Shown here piece by piece: positions 1 through 8,979 of a stretch of 64,000 nt of DNA. The notes beneath the pieces are model-generated. The model did no database searches. It saw nothing but the letters and a program-made list of their open reading frames with translations, and was not told where the DNA came from. The stretch is from Sphingomonas sp. Leaf242. GTDB lineage: Bacteria; Pseudomonadota; Alphaproteobacteria; Sphingomonadales; Sphingomonadaceae. The DNA lies in contig NZ_LMLW01000007.1 in the NCBI RefSeq assembly GCF_001422045.1, forward strand, positions 496,001 through 560,000. Direction: 5' to 3'. The position numbers and the translations under genes were made by a program. The first letter of the stretch is position 1; every line of letters starts with the position of its first letter.

Positions 1-1267
1 CCGCCACCAGTCCGTCCGCACTCGTCGCGCCCTCGGGACTGCCATCGGCGCGGTGCCCGACCGGGCGCGCGGTGGCCGGCCCGGTCGTCGCGCCCATGTG
101 CATCTCGTATCCCTCGAACGCCGCACCCTGCGACCGCCCGCGGACCCGGTCGAGCGTCTTGCGGCCGGTGAGGATCGTGTCGACGTCGAGCAGCCCCAGC
201 CCGTCGACGCGCCCCGCCGGCCCCTCGATTCCATCTGGATCGGCGATGCTGCGGCCGAGCATCTGATAGCCGCCACAGAGCCCGAGCACCGGCTTGCCGC
301 GGCGATGATGCGCGCGGATATCGATGTCCCAGCCCTGCGCGCGGACGAAGGCGAGATCGGGGATCGTCGCCTTCGACCCGGCGAGCACGATCATGTCGAC
401 GTCGGGGATCGGCGAGCCCGGCGGCACCATCACCAGCGCGACGCCGGGTTCGAGCCGGAGCGGATCGAGGTCGTCGAAATTGGCGATTCGTGGCGTGATC
501 GGGCAGGCGATCGTGACGCGGCGCTGCACACTGGCGACTGGGCGTTCGAGGATCACCGCATCCTCGCTCGGCAGCCGCATCGCGTCGGTCAGCCACGGCA
601 CGACGCCGTACCCGCGCCATCCGCTGCGTGCCTCGATCGCGCGATAGCCGTCGTCGAACAGCACAGGGTCGCCGCGGAACTTGTTGATCAGGAAGCCGTG
701 GATCATCGCGGCGTCGGCCGGATCGATGACCGCGCGCGTGCCGACGATCGCCGCGATCACGCCGCCACGGTCGATGTCGCCGACCAGCACCACGGGCACG
801 TCGGCTGCACGGGCGAACCCCATGTTGGCGATGTCGCTGGCGCGCAGGTTGATCTCCGCGGGGCTGCCCGCGCCTTCGACGACGACAAGGTCGCAGCCGG
901 CCGACAGTCGCTCGAAGCTGTCGAGCACGTCGACCAGCAGTCCTTCGCGCCCCTCGCGCCAGCGTGCGGCGGCAAGCGTACCACGGACCTGCCCGCGGAC
1001 GATCAACTGCGAGGTGCGGTCGCCCTGCGGCTTGAGCAGCACCGGATTCATGTCGACGCTGGGCTCGACGCGGCACGCAATCGCCTGCGTTGCCTGCGCC
1101 CGGCCGATCTCGCCACCATCGGCGGTGACGGCGGCATTGTTCGACATGTTCTGCGGCTTGAACGGTCGCACCGACAGCCCGCGATTGGCGAACGCGCGAC
1201 ACAGCCCCGCGACGAGCACCGATTTGCCGACGTCCGAACCGGTTCCCTGCAACATCAGAGCGCCCAT
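1..1267 (-). CDS. cobQ: Cobyric acid synthase (glutamine-hydrolysing), 3-prime end outside window
   Basis: Amidates the b, d, e and g side chains of adenosylcobyrinate a,c-diamide in B12 synthesis, using glutamine-derived ammonia and ATP. The reading frame starts at ATG 1267 and runs off the left edge after about 422 codons. The N-terminus carries the dethiobiotin-synthetase-like P-loop [11 protein letters not shown], followed by the family signature [10 protein letters not shown] class I amidotransferase domain follows, with its nucleophile in [12 protein letters not shown]. CobQ is usually about 480-500 residues, so some 60-80 residues, including the amidotransferase His/Glu pair, lie outside. 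It overlaps the upstream cbiB/cobD gene by 13 bases, so the two are probably translated from one message. Identification is firm; completeness cannot be judged here. Confidence 0.95.
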   Translation of the reverse strand, partial: MGALMLQGTGSDVGKSVLVAGLCRAFANRGLSVRPFKPQNMSNNAAVTADGGEIGRAQATQAIACRVEPSVDMNPVLLKPQGDRTSQLIVRGQVRGTLAAARWREGREGLLVDVLDSFERLSAGCDLVVVEGAGSPAEINLRASDIANMGFARAADVPVVLVGDIDRGGVIAAIVGTRAVIDPADAAMIHGFLINKFRGDPVLFDDGYRAIEARSGWRGYGVVPWLTDAMRLPSEDAVILERPVASVQRRVTIACPITPRIANFDDLDPLRLEPGVALVMVPPGSPIPDVDMIVLAGSKATIPDLAFVRAQGWDIDIRAHHRRGKPVLGLCGGYQMLGRSIADPDGIEGPAGRVDGLGLLDVDTILTGRKTLDRVRGRSQGAAFEGYEMHMGATTGPATARPVGHRADGSPEGATSADGLVA

Positions 1268-2193
1268 GCAATCCCTCCGGCAATCATGAGAAGAAGGACG
1301 CACACCCGGCGATAGACGCCAAGCGCAGCGCGAAGGTCGACTGCGGTGGCGTCGCGGCGGCCATCGCCGATATAGGGTTTGGCAAGGGTCAGCCCGTCAT
1401 AGGCGATCGGTCCGGCGAGGCGAAGACCGAGCACGCCGGCCATCGCCGCTTCGGGCCAGCCGGCGTTGGGTGAGGCGTGATTGCCGGCGTCGCGCCACAT
1501 CGTTCGCCACCCACCGAGCCCCGCGACGCAGACCAGGACGCCGCTCAGCCGCGCCGGAATCAGATTGACCAGGTCGTCGGTCCGCGCGGCGGCCCAGCCG
1601 AACGCGCGCCAGCGGTCCTCGCGGTGGCCGATCAGGCTGTCCGCCGTGTTGATCGCCTTGTACGCCCACAGCCCGGGGACGCCCGCCACGAGCAGCCAGA
1701 ACAGCGGTGCCACCACCCCATCGCATAGGCTTTCCGCCAAGCTCTCGATCGCGGCGCTCGCGACGCCACTCTCGTCGAGCGATGCGACGTCGCGCCCGAC
1801 GATCATCCCGACGCGGGATCGTGCGGCTGGGAGGTCGCCGGCTTCGAGCGCCGTCGCACACGGCACGACATGATCGTACAGGCTGCGGATCGCCAGCCCG
1901 GGTGCCGCCAGCAGGCCCAGCCCGAGCCAGGCGATCGGACCAAGCGCAAAGCGGGCAAGCGCGACGAGCGCCAGGGCGGTGGCAATCGTCACGCTGAGCA
2001 GCAGGACCAGCGCCAGAACGCCGGCAATGCGCCGTCTCGCGAACGACCAGGACGTCCTGTTCCAGTTTTTTTCGGTGTATCCGATGAGGCGGGCGAAGCC
2101 GCCGACGGGGTGGCCGATCCGTGCATAGACCCACGAGGGCCAGCCGATCGCGATGTCCAGTACCAGCGCGACCAGAGCGACGGGTTCAGCCAT
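1255..2193 (-). CDS. cbiB: Adenosylcobinamide-phosphate synthase (CbiB/CobD family)
   Basis: Membrane enzyme joining the aminopropanol arm to adenosylcobyrate to give adenosylcobinamide phosphate. The 312-residue product has several hydrophobic segments and the family features near the N-terminus: DIAIGWP, then [10 protein letters not shown] and E-K-N-W-N. I chose ATG 2193 over upstream in-frame starts at 2232 because [13 protein letters not shown] matches the family start. This ATG also overlaps the cobC stop codon (ATGGCTGA, 8 bases), a typical coupled junction. In the Pseudomonas-style B12 nomenclature the gene is cobD; in Salmonella it is cbiB. Its direct neighbours provide the preceding (cobQ) and the arm-forming (cobC) activities. 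Confidence 0.93.
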   Translation of the reverse strand: MAEPVALVALVLDIAIGWPSWVYARIGHPVGGFARLIGYTEKNWNRTSWSFARRRIAGVLALVLLLSVTIATALALVALARFALGPIAWLGLGLLAAPGLAIRSLYDHVVPCATALEAGDLPAARSRVGMIVGRDVASLDESGVASAAIESLAESLCDGVVAPLFWLLVAGVPGLWAYKAINTADSLIGHREDRWRAFGWAAARTDDLVNLIPARLSGVLVCVAGLGGWRTMWRDAGNHASPNAGWPEAAMAGVLGLRLAGPIAYDGLTLAKPYIGDGRRDATAVDLRAALGVYRRVCVLLLMIAGGIAWAL

Positions 2194-3160
2194 GCGCGAG
2201 GGCCGCATCGAGGCGGGCGAATGCGGCATCATCGCCCGGCACGCCCAGTCTCAGCCATCGCGGCGCATAATCGAAGCGGCGGGTTAGGATGCCGGCGTGC
2301 GCGAGACGCTCGAATATCGCGTCGGCCGCATCGTGTTCGATCAGGCGAAACAGCGGGCATTCGCCCGATACGGCGATGCCATGACCGCGCAAGAGCGCGT
2401 CGAGGCGATCGGCGCGCGCACCAATCGATTGGCGCGCCTCGGTTTGCCAAGCGGTATCACGATAGGCCGCGCACCCATAAGCGATCGCCTGCGCGGATAC
2501 GGGCCAGCTCCCCAGCCTGCGCCGCATCGCCGTCGCGAGATCCGCCGGCGCGATCATGAAGCCCAGGCGGAGGCCGGCAAGCCCGAAAAACTTGCCGAAC
2601 GAACGGAACACGACCGCGCGGTCGTCGGCGGCGAGATGCGGCACGATGCTGGTCTCGGGCAGGACATCGGCAAACGCCTCGTCGACGACCAGCCACGTGC
2701 CGCGTCGGGCGAGGCCAACGAGACGTTCGGGCACATCGCGCCGACCATCGGGATTGTTGGGGTTCGCGAGCAACACGGTTCCGTTCGTGACGCCGTCGAT
2801 CGCCGCGCGCTCGATATACTGGGCATTCGCAAAAGCTTCTGCATGCGTGCCGTAACTCGGGACGACGACCCGGAGCGGGGAGGGGAGGTCGAGCGCGTCC
2901 AGCGACCGCAGCCCGATCTCGCTGCCCGGCAGCGCGACGACGCGATCAGGGGTGGTGCCGAACACATCCGCCGCCACCGCCTCGAGATCCAGCAGCGCAT
3001 CGGGCGAAGGCAGCGCGTGCGTATCGACCTCGATCCCGGAGGGGGGCACCCAGGGTCGGGGATTGATCCCGGTCGAAAGATCCAGCCACGGCCGCGGCGC
3101 GTCGGGATAAAGTCGCACGGCAATGTCGACCCTTCCTCCATGAACGCGCAGTGCCGACAT
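2186..3160 (-). CDS. cobC: L-threonine-O-3-phosphate decarboxylase / CobC-type PLP aminotransferase fold enzyme
   Basis: Fold-type I PLP enzyme of 324 residues, expected to make aminopropanol phosphate, the linker of the B12 nucleotide loop. The N-terminus HGGRVDIAVRLYPDAPRPW and LDLSTGINP is the characteristic opening of CobC/CobD decarboxylases, which resemble histidinol-phosphate aminotransferase. The PLP lysine is the K of FRSFGKFFGLAG, and VDEAFAD marks the cofactor-binding aspartate region. ATG 3160 is chosen because the HGG motif begins a few residues later; longer in-frame starts at 3217 or 3316 would run towards or over the divergent cobU start. It shares a 91-base divergent promoter region with cobU and leads the cobC-cbiB-cobQ operon. 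Confidence 0.92.
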   Translation of the reverse strand: MSALRVHGGRVDIAVRLYPDAPRPWLDLSTGINPRPWVPPSGIEVDTHALPSPDALLDLEAVAADVFGTTPDRVVALPGSEIGLRSLDALDLPSPLRVVVPSYGTHAEAFANAQYIERAAIDGVTNGTVLLANPNNPDGRRDVPERLVGLARRGTWLVVDEAFADVLPETSIVPHLAADDRAVVFRSFGKFFGLAGLRLGFMIAPADLATAMRRRLGSWPVSAQAIAYGCAAYRDTAWQTEARQSIGARADRLDALLRGHGIAVSGECPLFRLIEHDAADAIFERLAHAGILTRRFDYAPRWLRLGVPGDDAAFARLDAALAHG

Positions 3161-3251
3161 ATCATCTTTCACACGATCAGACGGGCTTTCGCTTGATCTT
3201 CCGGGCGTCATCGTCATTCCGCTGACGCGCTGCAAGCGCGAAGGGGTGGAA

Positions 3252-3833
3252 ATGTATTCAGTGGACGCGTCGTTCGGCAAAAGCCTGTTCGTCCTGGGGG
3301 GGGCGCGCTCTGGCAAGAGTCGCCATGCGCAGGGGATGGCCGAACAGGCCGCCGAACACGCCGCAGCACAGGGCGGTGATCTGGTCTATGTTGCGACGGC
3401 GCAAGCCTTTGACGACGAGATGGTCGATCGTATCGTCCGTCATCGCGCGGACCGCGACGCGCGCTGGCGCACCGTGGAGGCGCCGATCGCGCTCTCCGAG
3501 GCGTTGGCGGACGCCGATGGCGCGGGCAGCGTCATCTTGGTCGACTGTCTGACGCTCTGGATGACGAACCTTCTGCTCGGCGACCACGATATCGAGGCGC
3601 GAACCGTCGACTTGCTGGCGGTGATCGCCAGCATGCGGGGCCGGGCGGTGTTCGTGTCGAACGAGGTGGGGATGGGAATCGTCCCCGATAATGCCCTTGC
3701 CCGGCGGTTCCGCGACGAAGCCGGCCGGCTGCATCAGCGCCTCGCTGCGCAGGTCGACTCCGTCGATATGGTATTCGCGGGACTGGTCCAGCGGTGGAAG
3801 GGCGTTTCGCCCGCGCAATCATTTCATCGATAA
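3252..3833 (+). CDS. cobU: Bifunctional adenosylcobinamide kinase / adenosylcobinamide-phosphate guanylyltransferase
   Basis: Phosphorylates adenosylcobinamide and then transfers GMP to give adenosyl-GDP-cobinamide. The 193-residue protein has the P-loop GGARSGKS close to the N-terminus, the VYVATAQAFDDEM segment, the RHRADRDARW motif and a C-terminal SNEVGMGIVPDN block, all diagnostic of CobU/CobP. ATG 3252 follows GAAGGGGTGG, a good ribosome-binding site; an in-frame GTG at 3246 is less well placed. It is transcribed away from the cobC-cbiB-cobQ operon. No cobT or cobS follows: the next 336 bases hold no gene. Confidence 0.94.
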   Translation: MYSVDASFGKSLFVLGGARSGKSRHAQGMAEQAAEHAAAQGGDLVYVATAQAFDDEMVDRIVRHRADRDARWRTVEAPIALSEALADADGAGSVILVDCLTLWMTNLLLGDHDIEARTVDLLAVIASMRGRAVFVSNEVGMGIVPDNALARRFRDEAGRLHQRLAAQVDSVDMVFAGLVQRWKGVSPAQSFHR

Positions 3834-4169
3834 TCCACGATCTTTCGGGATGAATGATCAGACCGAAATCGTGACGCCCTCAACGAAAATGGAGCCCAAA
3901 TAAGGGCTGTGCGTCACGATATATCGCGCTTAAATTCCATAATTACGCGATTATCGTAACAGTGATTCGCCTCTATAATTTGATCTGATCGCAGAGAATC
4001 CTAAAGCCAGCCCGCGCGATATTTATTTTGGTAATATTTATATTTCGTAAGATATGTGTGAATAGCGGGCGTCCTTCTATGTTATTATCGTTTATCGTCA
4101 GCCGATGCTTGGGCTCTGACGACCGAGAGAGGCTTGTGCTCCCGCCCCGATTTTTGCGGGAATACGTTT
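3834..4169. other. AT-rich intergenic region without a recognised gene
   Basis: This 336-base stretch between cobU and the Crp/Fnr regulator is clearly AT-richer than the flanking genes, especially 3940-4090. It contains an imperfect inverted repeat TTACG-N7-CGTAA (3943-3959) that could be an operator, and a weak hairpin 3843-3868 (TTTCGG/CCGAAA, 14-base loop) just after the cobU stop. No convincing reading frame, tRNA or riboswitch is visible. It probably holds the promoter of the regulator gene. Confidence 0.4.
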
Positions 4170-4907
4170 ATGAGTTCAACCTCCGGACCGCTGTCGCTGT
4201 TGGTCCGCAAACTCGAGACGCACGCGGTCCTCGATGCCGCCGATCGGTCGGCGCTGCTCGCGCTTCCCTACACCTGCCGGACCTACGAGGCCTCGTCGTA
4301 TCTGGTGCGCGAGGGCGATGCGCCGGCGCAATGCGCGGTGTTGTTGACGGGGTTCGCCTATCGCCAGAAACTCACGGGGTCGGGCATGCGACAGATCGTG
4401 TCGATGCACATTCCAGGCGAGGCGCTCGATTTTCAGCACCTCTTTCTCGATGTTGCGGATCACAACGTCCAGACGCTGACCCGTGCGGATGTCGCGACGA
4501 TCCCGCGGCCCGCGCTGCGCGAGCTGGCGCGCTCGCGCGCGTCGATCGGCAATGCGATCTTCATCAACACGCTGGTCGAGGCGTCGATCTTTCGCGAATG
4601 GATCCTGAACGTGGGCCGCCGCGATGCACGGTCACGGCTCGCACACTTCCTTTGCGAGTTTGCGATCCGCCTCGATATGCAGGGGCTGACGGGGCCCGAG
4701 GGCTATGAATTGCCGATGAGCCAGGAGCAGCTAGGCGATGCGCTGGGTTTGACCGCGGTGCATGTAAACCGGACGATCAAGTCGCTCGAATCCGATGGAT
4801 TGATCTCGCGAAACCGACGCCGGATCAGCTTTCCGCGCTGGGATGCGTTGCGCGAGCTTGCTGATTTCTCGACGCGCTATCTGCACCTATCCCAGCAGCG
4901 CGGTTAG
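4170..4907 (+). CDS. Crp/Fnr-family transcriptional regulator
   Basis: Protein of 245 residues with an N-terminal cyclic-nucleotide-binding-like beta-barrel (about residues 20-140), a long dimerisation helix, and a C-terminal winged helix. The recognition region is MSQEQLGDALGLTAVHVNR, followed by TIKSLESDGLI. There is no N-terminal cysteine cluster, so it is not an oxygen-sensing FNR with an iron-sulphur centre, and the cAMP-binding residues of CRP are not obvious. The effector is unknown. ATG 4170 is chosen over an upstream TTG at 4134 because the conserved part starts only after it. A long AT-rich region lies upstream. The TAG stop overlaps the TAA stop of the convergent small membrane protein gene. 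Confidence 0.85.
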   Translation: MSSTSGPLSLLVRKLETHAVLDAADRSALLALPYTCRTYEASSYLVREGDAPAQCAVLLTGFAYRQKLTGSGMRQIVSMHIPGEALDFQHLFLDVADHNVQTLTRADVATIPRPALRELARSRASIGNAIFINTLVEASIFREWILNVGRRDARSRLAHFLCEFAIRLDMQGLTGPEGYELPMSQEQLGDALGLTAVHVNRTIKSLESDGLISRNRRRISFPRWDALRELADFSTRYLHLSQQRG

Positions 4908-5122
4908 CGATCGCGCGACGGGTCCACCGAGTCGATCAACCGCCCGCCGGCCATGAAGACCGCGATGGGGCAGGCTGCGAATAACAGCCAACCACCATAA
5001 CCAGGGTATTGCTGGAGGTAATGCATCCCGCGCTCGACCGCGCCGAGCCCCAGCCCATAGATGACGAGGAACGCCTCGAACTTGGTCTTGACGACGAACA
5101 GGCGGGCAAATTTGGTCCACAT
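4904..5122 (-). CDS. Small conserved membrane protein of unknown function
   Basis: A 72-residue protein beginning MWTKFARLFVVKTKFEAF, with two probable membrane segments: about residues 15-30 (FLVIYGLGLGA) and 42-60 (GGWLLFAACPIAVFMAGG). ATG 5122 is chosen because the upstream extension to 5173 is cysteine/histidine-rich and unlike a membrane N-terminus. I recall similar short proteins from sphingomonads but can assign no function. Its stop codon overlaps the stop of the convergent regulator gene, leaving no room for a terminator between them. Confidence 0.65.
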   Translation of the reverse strand: MWTKFARLFVVKTKFEAFLVIYGLGLGAVERGMHYLQQYPGYGGWLLFAACPIAVFMAGGRLIDSVDPSRDR

Positions 5123-5229
5123 GTCGCGAAAACAGCAAGAGCCGTGCCAGTGGCCGAATTCTGTCGATCCCAAGCGGAATCAGATGGTTAATTGTAAATT
5201 AACCCGACGCATTGGCGATCGTCGCAAGG

Positions 5230-6246
5230 TCAGATGCGGCTGACGTGCAGGACCGTATCGCCCTCGCCAACCGCTAGCGCTTCGGCGCAGTCTCCGGCCA
5301 ACACGATCCCGTCGTCAGCCTCGCGCACATCGCCGAAGGCTGCACGAAAATCCGCGAGGTGTCCGGTAGCGACCAGATCCTGCTCACCGCCGCCGCCATC
5401 TATCGCGGCAATCCGGCTTTGACGCGCTTCGGCGATGGTGCGGACCCGGTCGGTGCGCGCGGTCATCGTCGGGCCACCGTCGAAGATGTCGACATAGTTT
5501 TCGAACGCGAAGCCTTCGTTCTCGAGCATCCGCATCGCCGCACGACCTGAAGGGTGGGGAAGGCCGATCGCGGCGCGCGCGCTTTCGGTGAGCATCGCGG
5601 TGTAGATCGGGTGCTTGGGCATCAGGTCGGCGATGAACTGGTGGCCGTTGATCGCATTGAACTGGTCGGCGTCCTGGAAATTCATCCCGAAGAACCGCCC
5701 GGCGAGACCGTCCCAGAACGGCGAACCGCCCGCTTCGTCGATCACCCCACGCAGTTCGGCGAGGATGCGGTCGGCGAAGCGCGCGCGGTGCATCTTGATG
5801 AACAAATAACGGCTGCGCGCGAGCAACAGGCCCAGGCCACCGGCGCGTTCGCCCGGGTGGAGGAACAGCCCGCCGACTTCGCTTGCACCCTCCAGGTCGG
5901 TGGCGAGCGTCAGCATGTCGGCGCGGAACGTGCGGTTCAACTCGCGGCTGTGCTGCGTGAGCTGGCCGATCCGGTAGCTGTAGAACGGGTAGCTCTGGCC
6001 GACCTGCGTGAAGATCTGGCAGGTGCCGCGGACTTCCTTCGTCGCGACATTCTCGAGCACCAGCACGAACAGTTCGTCCTGGACCGGGCCGTCGGTCCGC
6101 GCGAACGCGGCGTGGCTGCGTTCGAGCTTGGCGGTCAGCGCGCGCCGATCGGGGGGCAGGTTGGTGAATCCGCCGCCCGTGAGCTTGGCCATTTCGTAGA
6201 GATGCTGGAGATCGTCGTCGACCGCGGCCCGGATCCTGAAACTCAC
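5230..6246 (-). CDS. astA: Arginine N-succinyltransferase
   Basis: Transfers succinyl from succinyl-CoA to the alpha-amino group of arginine, the first step of the AST arginine-degradation pathway. The 338-residue length and motifs fit AstA: MAKLTGGGFTNLPPDR near the start, SYPFYSYRIG, GLFLHPGERAGGLG and FWDGLAGRFFGMNFQDAD. The start is a GTG at 6246 that overlaps the TGA stop of the upstream M20 peptidase (GTGA), which implies coupled translation. A longer frame upstream lies in the peptidase gene and is a shadow. The other pathway genes (astB, astC, astD, astE) are not in this window. Confidence 0.94.
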   Translation of the reverse strand: MSFRIRAAVDDDLQHLYEMAKLTGGGFTNLPPDRRALTAKLERSHAAFARTDGPVQDELFVLVLENVATKEVRGTCQIFTQVGQSYPFYSYRIGQLTQHSRELNRTFRADMLTLATDLEGASEVGGLFLHPGERAGGLGLLLARSRYLFIKMHRARFADRILAELRGVIDEAGGSPFWDGLAGRFFGMNFQDADQFNAINGHQFIADLMPKHPIYTAMLTESARAAIGLPHPSGRAAMRMLENEGFAFENYVDIFDGGPTMTARTDRVRTIAEARQSRIAAIDGGGGEQDLVATGHLADFRAAFGDVREADDGIVLAGDCAEALAVGEGDTVLHVSRI

Positions 6247-7448
6247 AAACGGCCCTCCGCGATACGTAATATGGTGACGGCCGATAGCGCCGCGCGCTCG
6301 GCCAGACTGTCGGGGATCATGAATTCGTCCACCGAATGGATCGCGCCGCCGCGCACGCCCATCGTGTCGACCACCGGCACGCCCGCCGCGGCGATGTTGT
6401 TGCCGTCGCAGACGCCGCCGGTCGCTTTCCATGCGATGTCGAGGCCGAGATCGCTGCCGGAGCCCTTCACCAGCTCGAACAATCGCGCGGCGCCGGCATC
6501 GATCGGTTTGGGTGGGCGGTTGAAACCGCCATGAACCTCGATCCGGACGTCGTGTTCGGCGGCGACCATCGCGACCGCGGACTCGATATGCGATTGCGCG
6601 CGCGCGATCTCGTCGAGCGTCGCGGGGCGGAAATTGATGCGGAGGATGGCGAGGTCGGGGACGACGTTGTTAGGCCCGCCGCCCTCGATCCGTGCCGGAT
6701 TGACCGCCAGACGCGGACCGCGGACCTTCGCCAGCCGTACCGCGATATCGGCGGCGGCGACGATCGCGTTGCGGCCATCGTCCGGGTTGCGGCCGGCGTG
6801 CGCGCTCCGGCCGCGGACGATGATCGAGAAATTGCCCGTACCGCCGCGCGCGCCTGCCAGCGTACCGTCGGCGAGCGCGGGTTCGTAGGTGAGCGCCGCC
6901 ACCTTACCCTGCGCGGCGGTGGCGAGCAGCGCGGCGGACGAGAACGAGCCGGTCTCCTCGTCCGAGTTGATCACCACGTCGTAACCGATCCGCACCGCCG
7001 CCGGGCTCGCCTCGACCGCGGTGAGTGCGGCGAGCATCACCGCGAGGCCACCCTTCATGTCGGCGACGCCGGGACCGTTGAGACTGCCATCGTCCTGCCA
7101 GCGAAGCGACTGGAACGCGTGATCGATCGGATAGACCGTGTCCATGTGCCCGGTGAACAGCATCCGCACCGGCGCTTCAGGCCTTACGACCAAATGCAGA
7201 TGCTTGCCGTGCTGGAGCGAGGATACGACGCCGTCCGATCCGACGCTGTCGACCGGGGTCGGCTTGACCAGCGTGACCTCGCCCGGCAATCGCGCGAAGG
7301 CGTCGCCGAGCAGGGCCGCCATTGTCGCCAGCCCCGCCAGATTGCGCGTGCCGCTGTTTACCGCCGCCCAGGCCTCGACCTGCGCGAGCATCGGTGCCGC
7401 GCGCGCCGCGTCCACGGCATCGCGCTCGATAGTTGAAAGTCCCCTCAT
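6243..7448 (-). CDS. M20-family metallopeptidase / amidohydrolase
   Basis: A 401-residue zinc hydrolase of the glutamate carboxypeptidase/ArgE/DapE group. Metal ligands and catalytic residues are visible: FTGHMDTVYP (His and general Asp), GVADMKGG (bridging Asp), NSDEETGS (catalytic Glu pair), and a C-terminal AIHSVDEF histidine. The dimerisation lid lies about residues 200-320, with GRSAHAGRNPDDGRNA. There is no signal peptide, so it should be cytoplasmic. It is tied to astA by a 4-base GTGA overlap, which suggests a role in processing an amino-acid or acyl-amino-acid substrate for or from arginine breakdown. The substrate is inference only; the usual AstE desuccinylase belongs to another family (M14). 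Confidence 0.85.
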   Translation of the reverse strand: MRGLSTIERDAVDAARAAPMLAQVEAWAAVNSGTRNLAGLATMAALLGDAFARLPGEVTLVKPTPVDSVGSDGVVSSLQHGKHLHLVVRPEAPVRMLFTGHMDTVYPIDHAFQSLRWQDDGSLNGPGVADMKGGLAVMLAALTAVEASPAAVRIGYDVVINSDEETGSFSSAALLATAAQGKVAALTYEPALADGTLAGARGGTGNFSIIVRGRSAHAGRNPDDGRNAIVAAADIAVRLAKVRGPRLAVNPARIEGGGPNNVVPDLAILRINFRPATLDEIARAQSHIESAVAMVAAEHDVRIEVHGGFNRPPKPIDAGAARLFELVKGSGSDLGLDIAWKATGGVCDGNNIAAAGVPVVDTMGVRGGAIHSVDEFMIPDSLAERAALSAVTILRIAEGRL

Positions 7449-7488
7449 CGCGCGACCCTAGCGAGGCCAGGGGCGTGTGGGAACAGCG

Positions 7489-8391
7489 TCAGAAGCTGTA
7501 GACCAGCGAGGCGCGGCTGGTGGTGTCGGTCGAAACCGAGCCGAGCGGCGGTTCGCTTTCATATTGGACGTTGTACGACAGTGCGGCGGAGAGCGGACCG
7601 ATCAGCTTGGCGGTCAGCGCCGTCGTGCCGCTCAGCGTGCTGTTGTAGCGCTGAACATAGGCGGACGCTACCTGGCTGACCGACAGCCCGCTGAGAATCC
7701 GGATGCTGAAGTTCGCGGTGCCGCGCGCGGCGATGCTGCTCTGCTCGGTATTGTCGGTGAATTCGGTGTAGCGATAGGCCGGCCCGAGCTCAAGATCGAG
7801 CTTGGTCCCGGCGGTCTTGATCACGCTGTAACCGGCACCGACCGACGTCGAATAGCGGTTGAAATAGCCGAGGAACCGATCGCCTTCATACTGCGCGACG
7901 CCGTAGATATAGGCGCGTTCGTCGATCTTGTAGTTGGGCTCGTACGAGGCGAGGTAGTGCTCGCGCGTCGTGATGTTGAGATTTTCCTGATAATCGGCCT
8001 GGGCGTGGAATTTCTGACGCCAGCGCAGGCCTTCGCGGGCGAGATCGATCACCGCGGTGCCGCCTGCCGTGTTCGAATTGCCCGTCGTCAGATAGCCGCC
8101 GACCTCCGCCTTGCCGCTCCACAGGTCGAGAAAGCTGGCTTGGCGGATCACCTGAGTTCGCTGTTCGGCGCGATCGGCCTTCCACTTTTCCGCGACCGCG
8201 AGCACCGCGTCGCCGCTGAGCGGGTCGGCGGCGCGTGCATATTTCGCGATCGTCGCGACGTCGGCCTCGTTGCCCGCCTCCAGCGCGGCGTCCAGCATCG
8301 CGCGGATCGTCTCGGGAATCATGACCGATTGCGGATCGGGCGCGTTGGCGAGCAACAGCGGGGCGAGGATGAGGCAGAGTAAGCGACGCAC
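7489..8391 (-). CDS. DUF481-family outer-membrane beta-barrel protein
   Basis: A 300-residue exported protein: signal peptide MRRLLCLILAPLLLANA, a helical stretch to about residue 85, then alternating beta strands typical of DUF481 (YdiY-like) barrels. Examples are GYLTTGNSNTAGG, HAQADYQENLNITTREHYLA and YIYGVAQYEGDRFLGYFNRY. It ends in a C-terminal phenylalanine (ASLVYSF), the usual recognition signal for the outer-membrane BAM machinery. Function is not known for this family. It lies 52 bases downstream of rppH on the same strand and may share its transcript. Confidence 0.85.
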   Translation of the reverse strand: MRRLLCLILAPLLLANAPDPQSVMIPETIRAMLDAALEAGNEADVATIAKYARAADPLSGDAVLAVAEKWKADRAEQRTQVIRQASFLDLWSGKAEVGGYLTTGNSNTAGGTAVIDLAREGLRWRQKFHAQADYQENLNITTREHYLASYEPNYKIDERAYIYGVAQYEGDRFLGYFNRYSTSVGAGYSVIKTAGTKLDLELGPAYRYTEFTDNTEQSSIAARGTANFSIRILSGLSVSQVASAYVQRYNSTLSGTTALTAKLIGPLSAALSYNVQYESEPPLGSVSTDTTSRASLVYSF

Positions 8392-8443
8392 GCCGGTTTC
8401 CGTAACGGCCGCGCAACCGATTGGGAACTGCGCAACGACGCGG

Positions 8444-8926
8444 TTATGCGCCGAGATGTGGCGCGAAGGCGGCGAGTACCTGTTCGTAGAGCGCCTTCTT
8501 GAACGGCACGATCAGCCGCGGCAGGTCGGCGGGATCGCTCCAGCGCCACGCACGAAATTCCTCGTGGTCGGTGGCGATGTTCACGTCTGCGTCGGTGCCG
8601 AGGAAGCGGTAGAGGAACCAGCGCTGCGTCTGGCCACGCCATTTGCCTTTCCACACCTTGCCGAGCAACTCGGGGGGGAGGTCGTAGACGAAATCGCCGG
8701 GCGCTTCGGCGATCAGTTCGACCTTGTCCGGCATGACTCCGGTTTCCTCGCCGAGCTCGCGCAGCGCGGCGGCTTCGGCGTCCTCGCCGGGGTCGATCCC
8801 ACCCTGCGGCATCTGCCATGCCTCCAGCGGCGAATCGTTGCGTTGACCGACGAAGATCTTGCCGTCCGCGTTCATGAGCATGATGCCGGCGCAGGGACGG
8901 TAGGGCAGGGTCGAAACGTCGGTCAA
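8444..8926 (-). CDS. rppH: RNA pyrophosphohydrolase (Nudix)
   Basis: Removes pyrophosphate from the 5-prime end of triphosphorylated RNA, which starts mRNA decay; the paralogous (di)nucleoside polyphosphatase role is also known. The 160-residue protein has a complete Nudix box beginning [13 protein letters not shown] and ending RELGEETGV, and the RppH-type opening [13 protein letters not shown]. The start is a TTG at 8926: this length matches family members, and a GGAG lies about 8 bases upstream; the next ATG (MLMN) would cut into the fold. It diverges from the deacetylase gene across a region with a short tandem repeat. Confidence 0.93.
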   Translation of the reverse strand: MTDVSTLPYRPCAGIMLMNADGKIFVGQRNDSPLEAWQMPQGGIDPGEDAEAAALRELGEETGVMPDKVELIAEAPGDFVYDLPPELLGKVWKGKWRGQTQRWFLYRFLGTDADVNIATDHEEFRAWRWSDPADLPRLIVPFKKALYEQVLAAFAPHLGA

Positions 8927-8948
8927 AATAGTCTCCGCAACGCAGGTG

Positions 8949-8979
8949 CTTGGGGGTCGGGCAACTTGGGGGTCGGGCA
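8949..8979. repeat. Two-copy 16-base tandem repeat in the rppH/deacetylase divergent region
   Basis: CTTGGGGGTCGGGCA occurs at 8949-8963 and again at 8965-8979, separated by one base (period 16). It lies in the 74 bases between the divergent rppH and histone-deacetylase-like genes. A short hairpin, GCTCC (8984-8988) with GGAGC (8996-9000), follows immediately before the ATG of the latter gene. Whether the repeat binds a regulator or is replication slippage cannot be said. Confidence 0.75.

Noticed and set aside
53..1315. Long open frame on the plus strand opposite cobQ
   Set aside because: Arg/Asp/His-rich translation without domain features; the minus strand has CobQ motifs. Typical antisense frame of GC-rich DNA.
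3843..3868. Terminator after cobU (TTTCGG/CCGAAA)
   Set aside because: Only six base pairs with a 14-base loop and no T-run; too weak to list separately.
3979..3993. Possible FNR/CRP box (TTGAT...) before the Crp/Fnr gene
   Set aside because: The second half-site does not match ATCAA at the right spacing.
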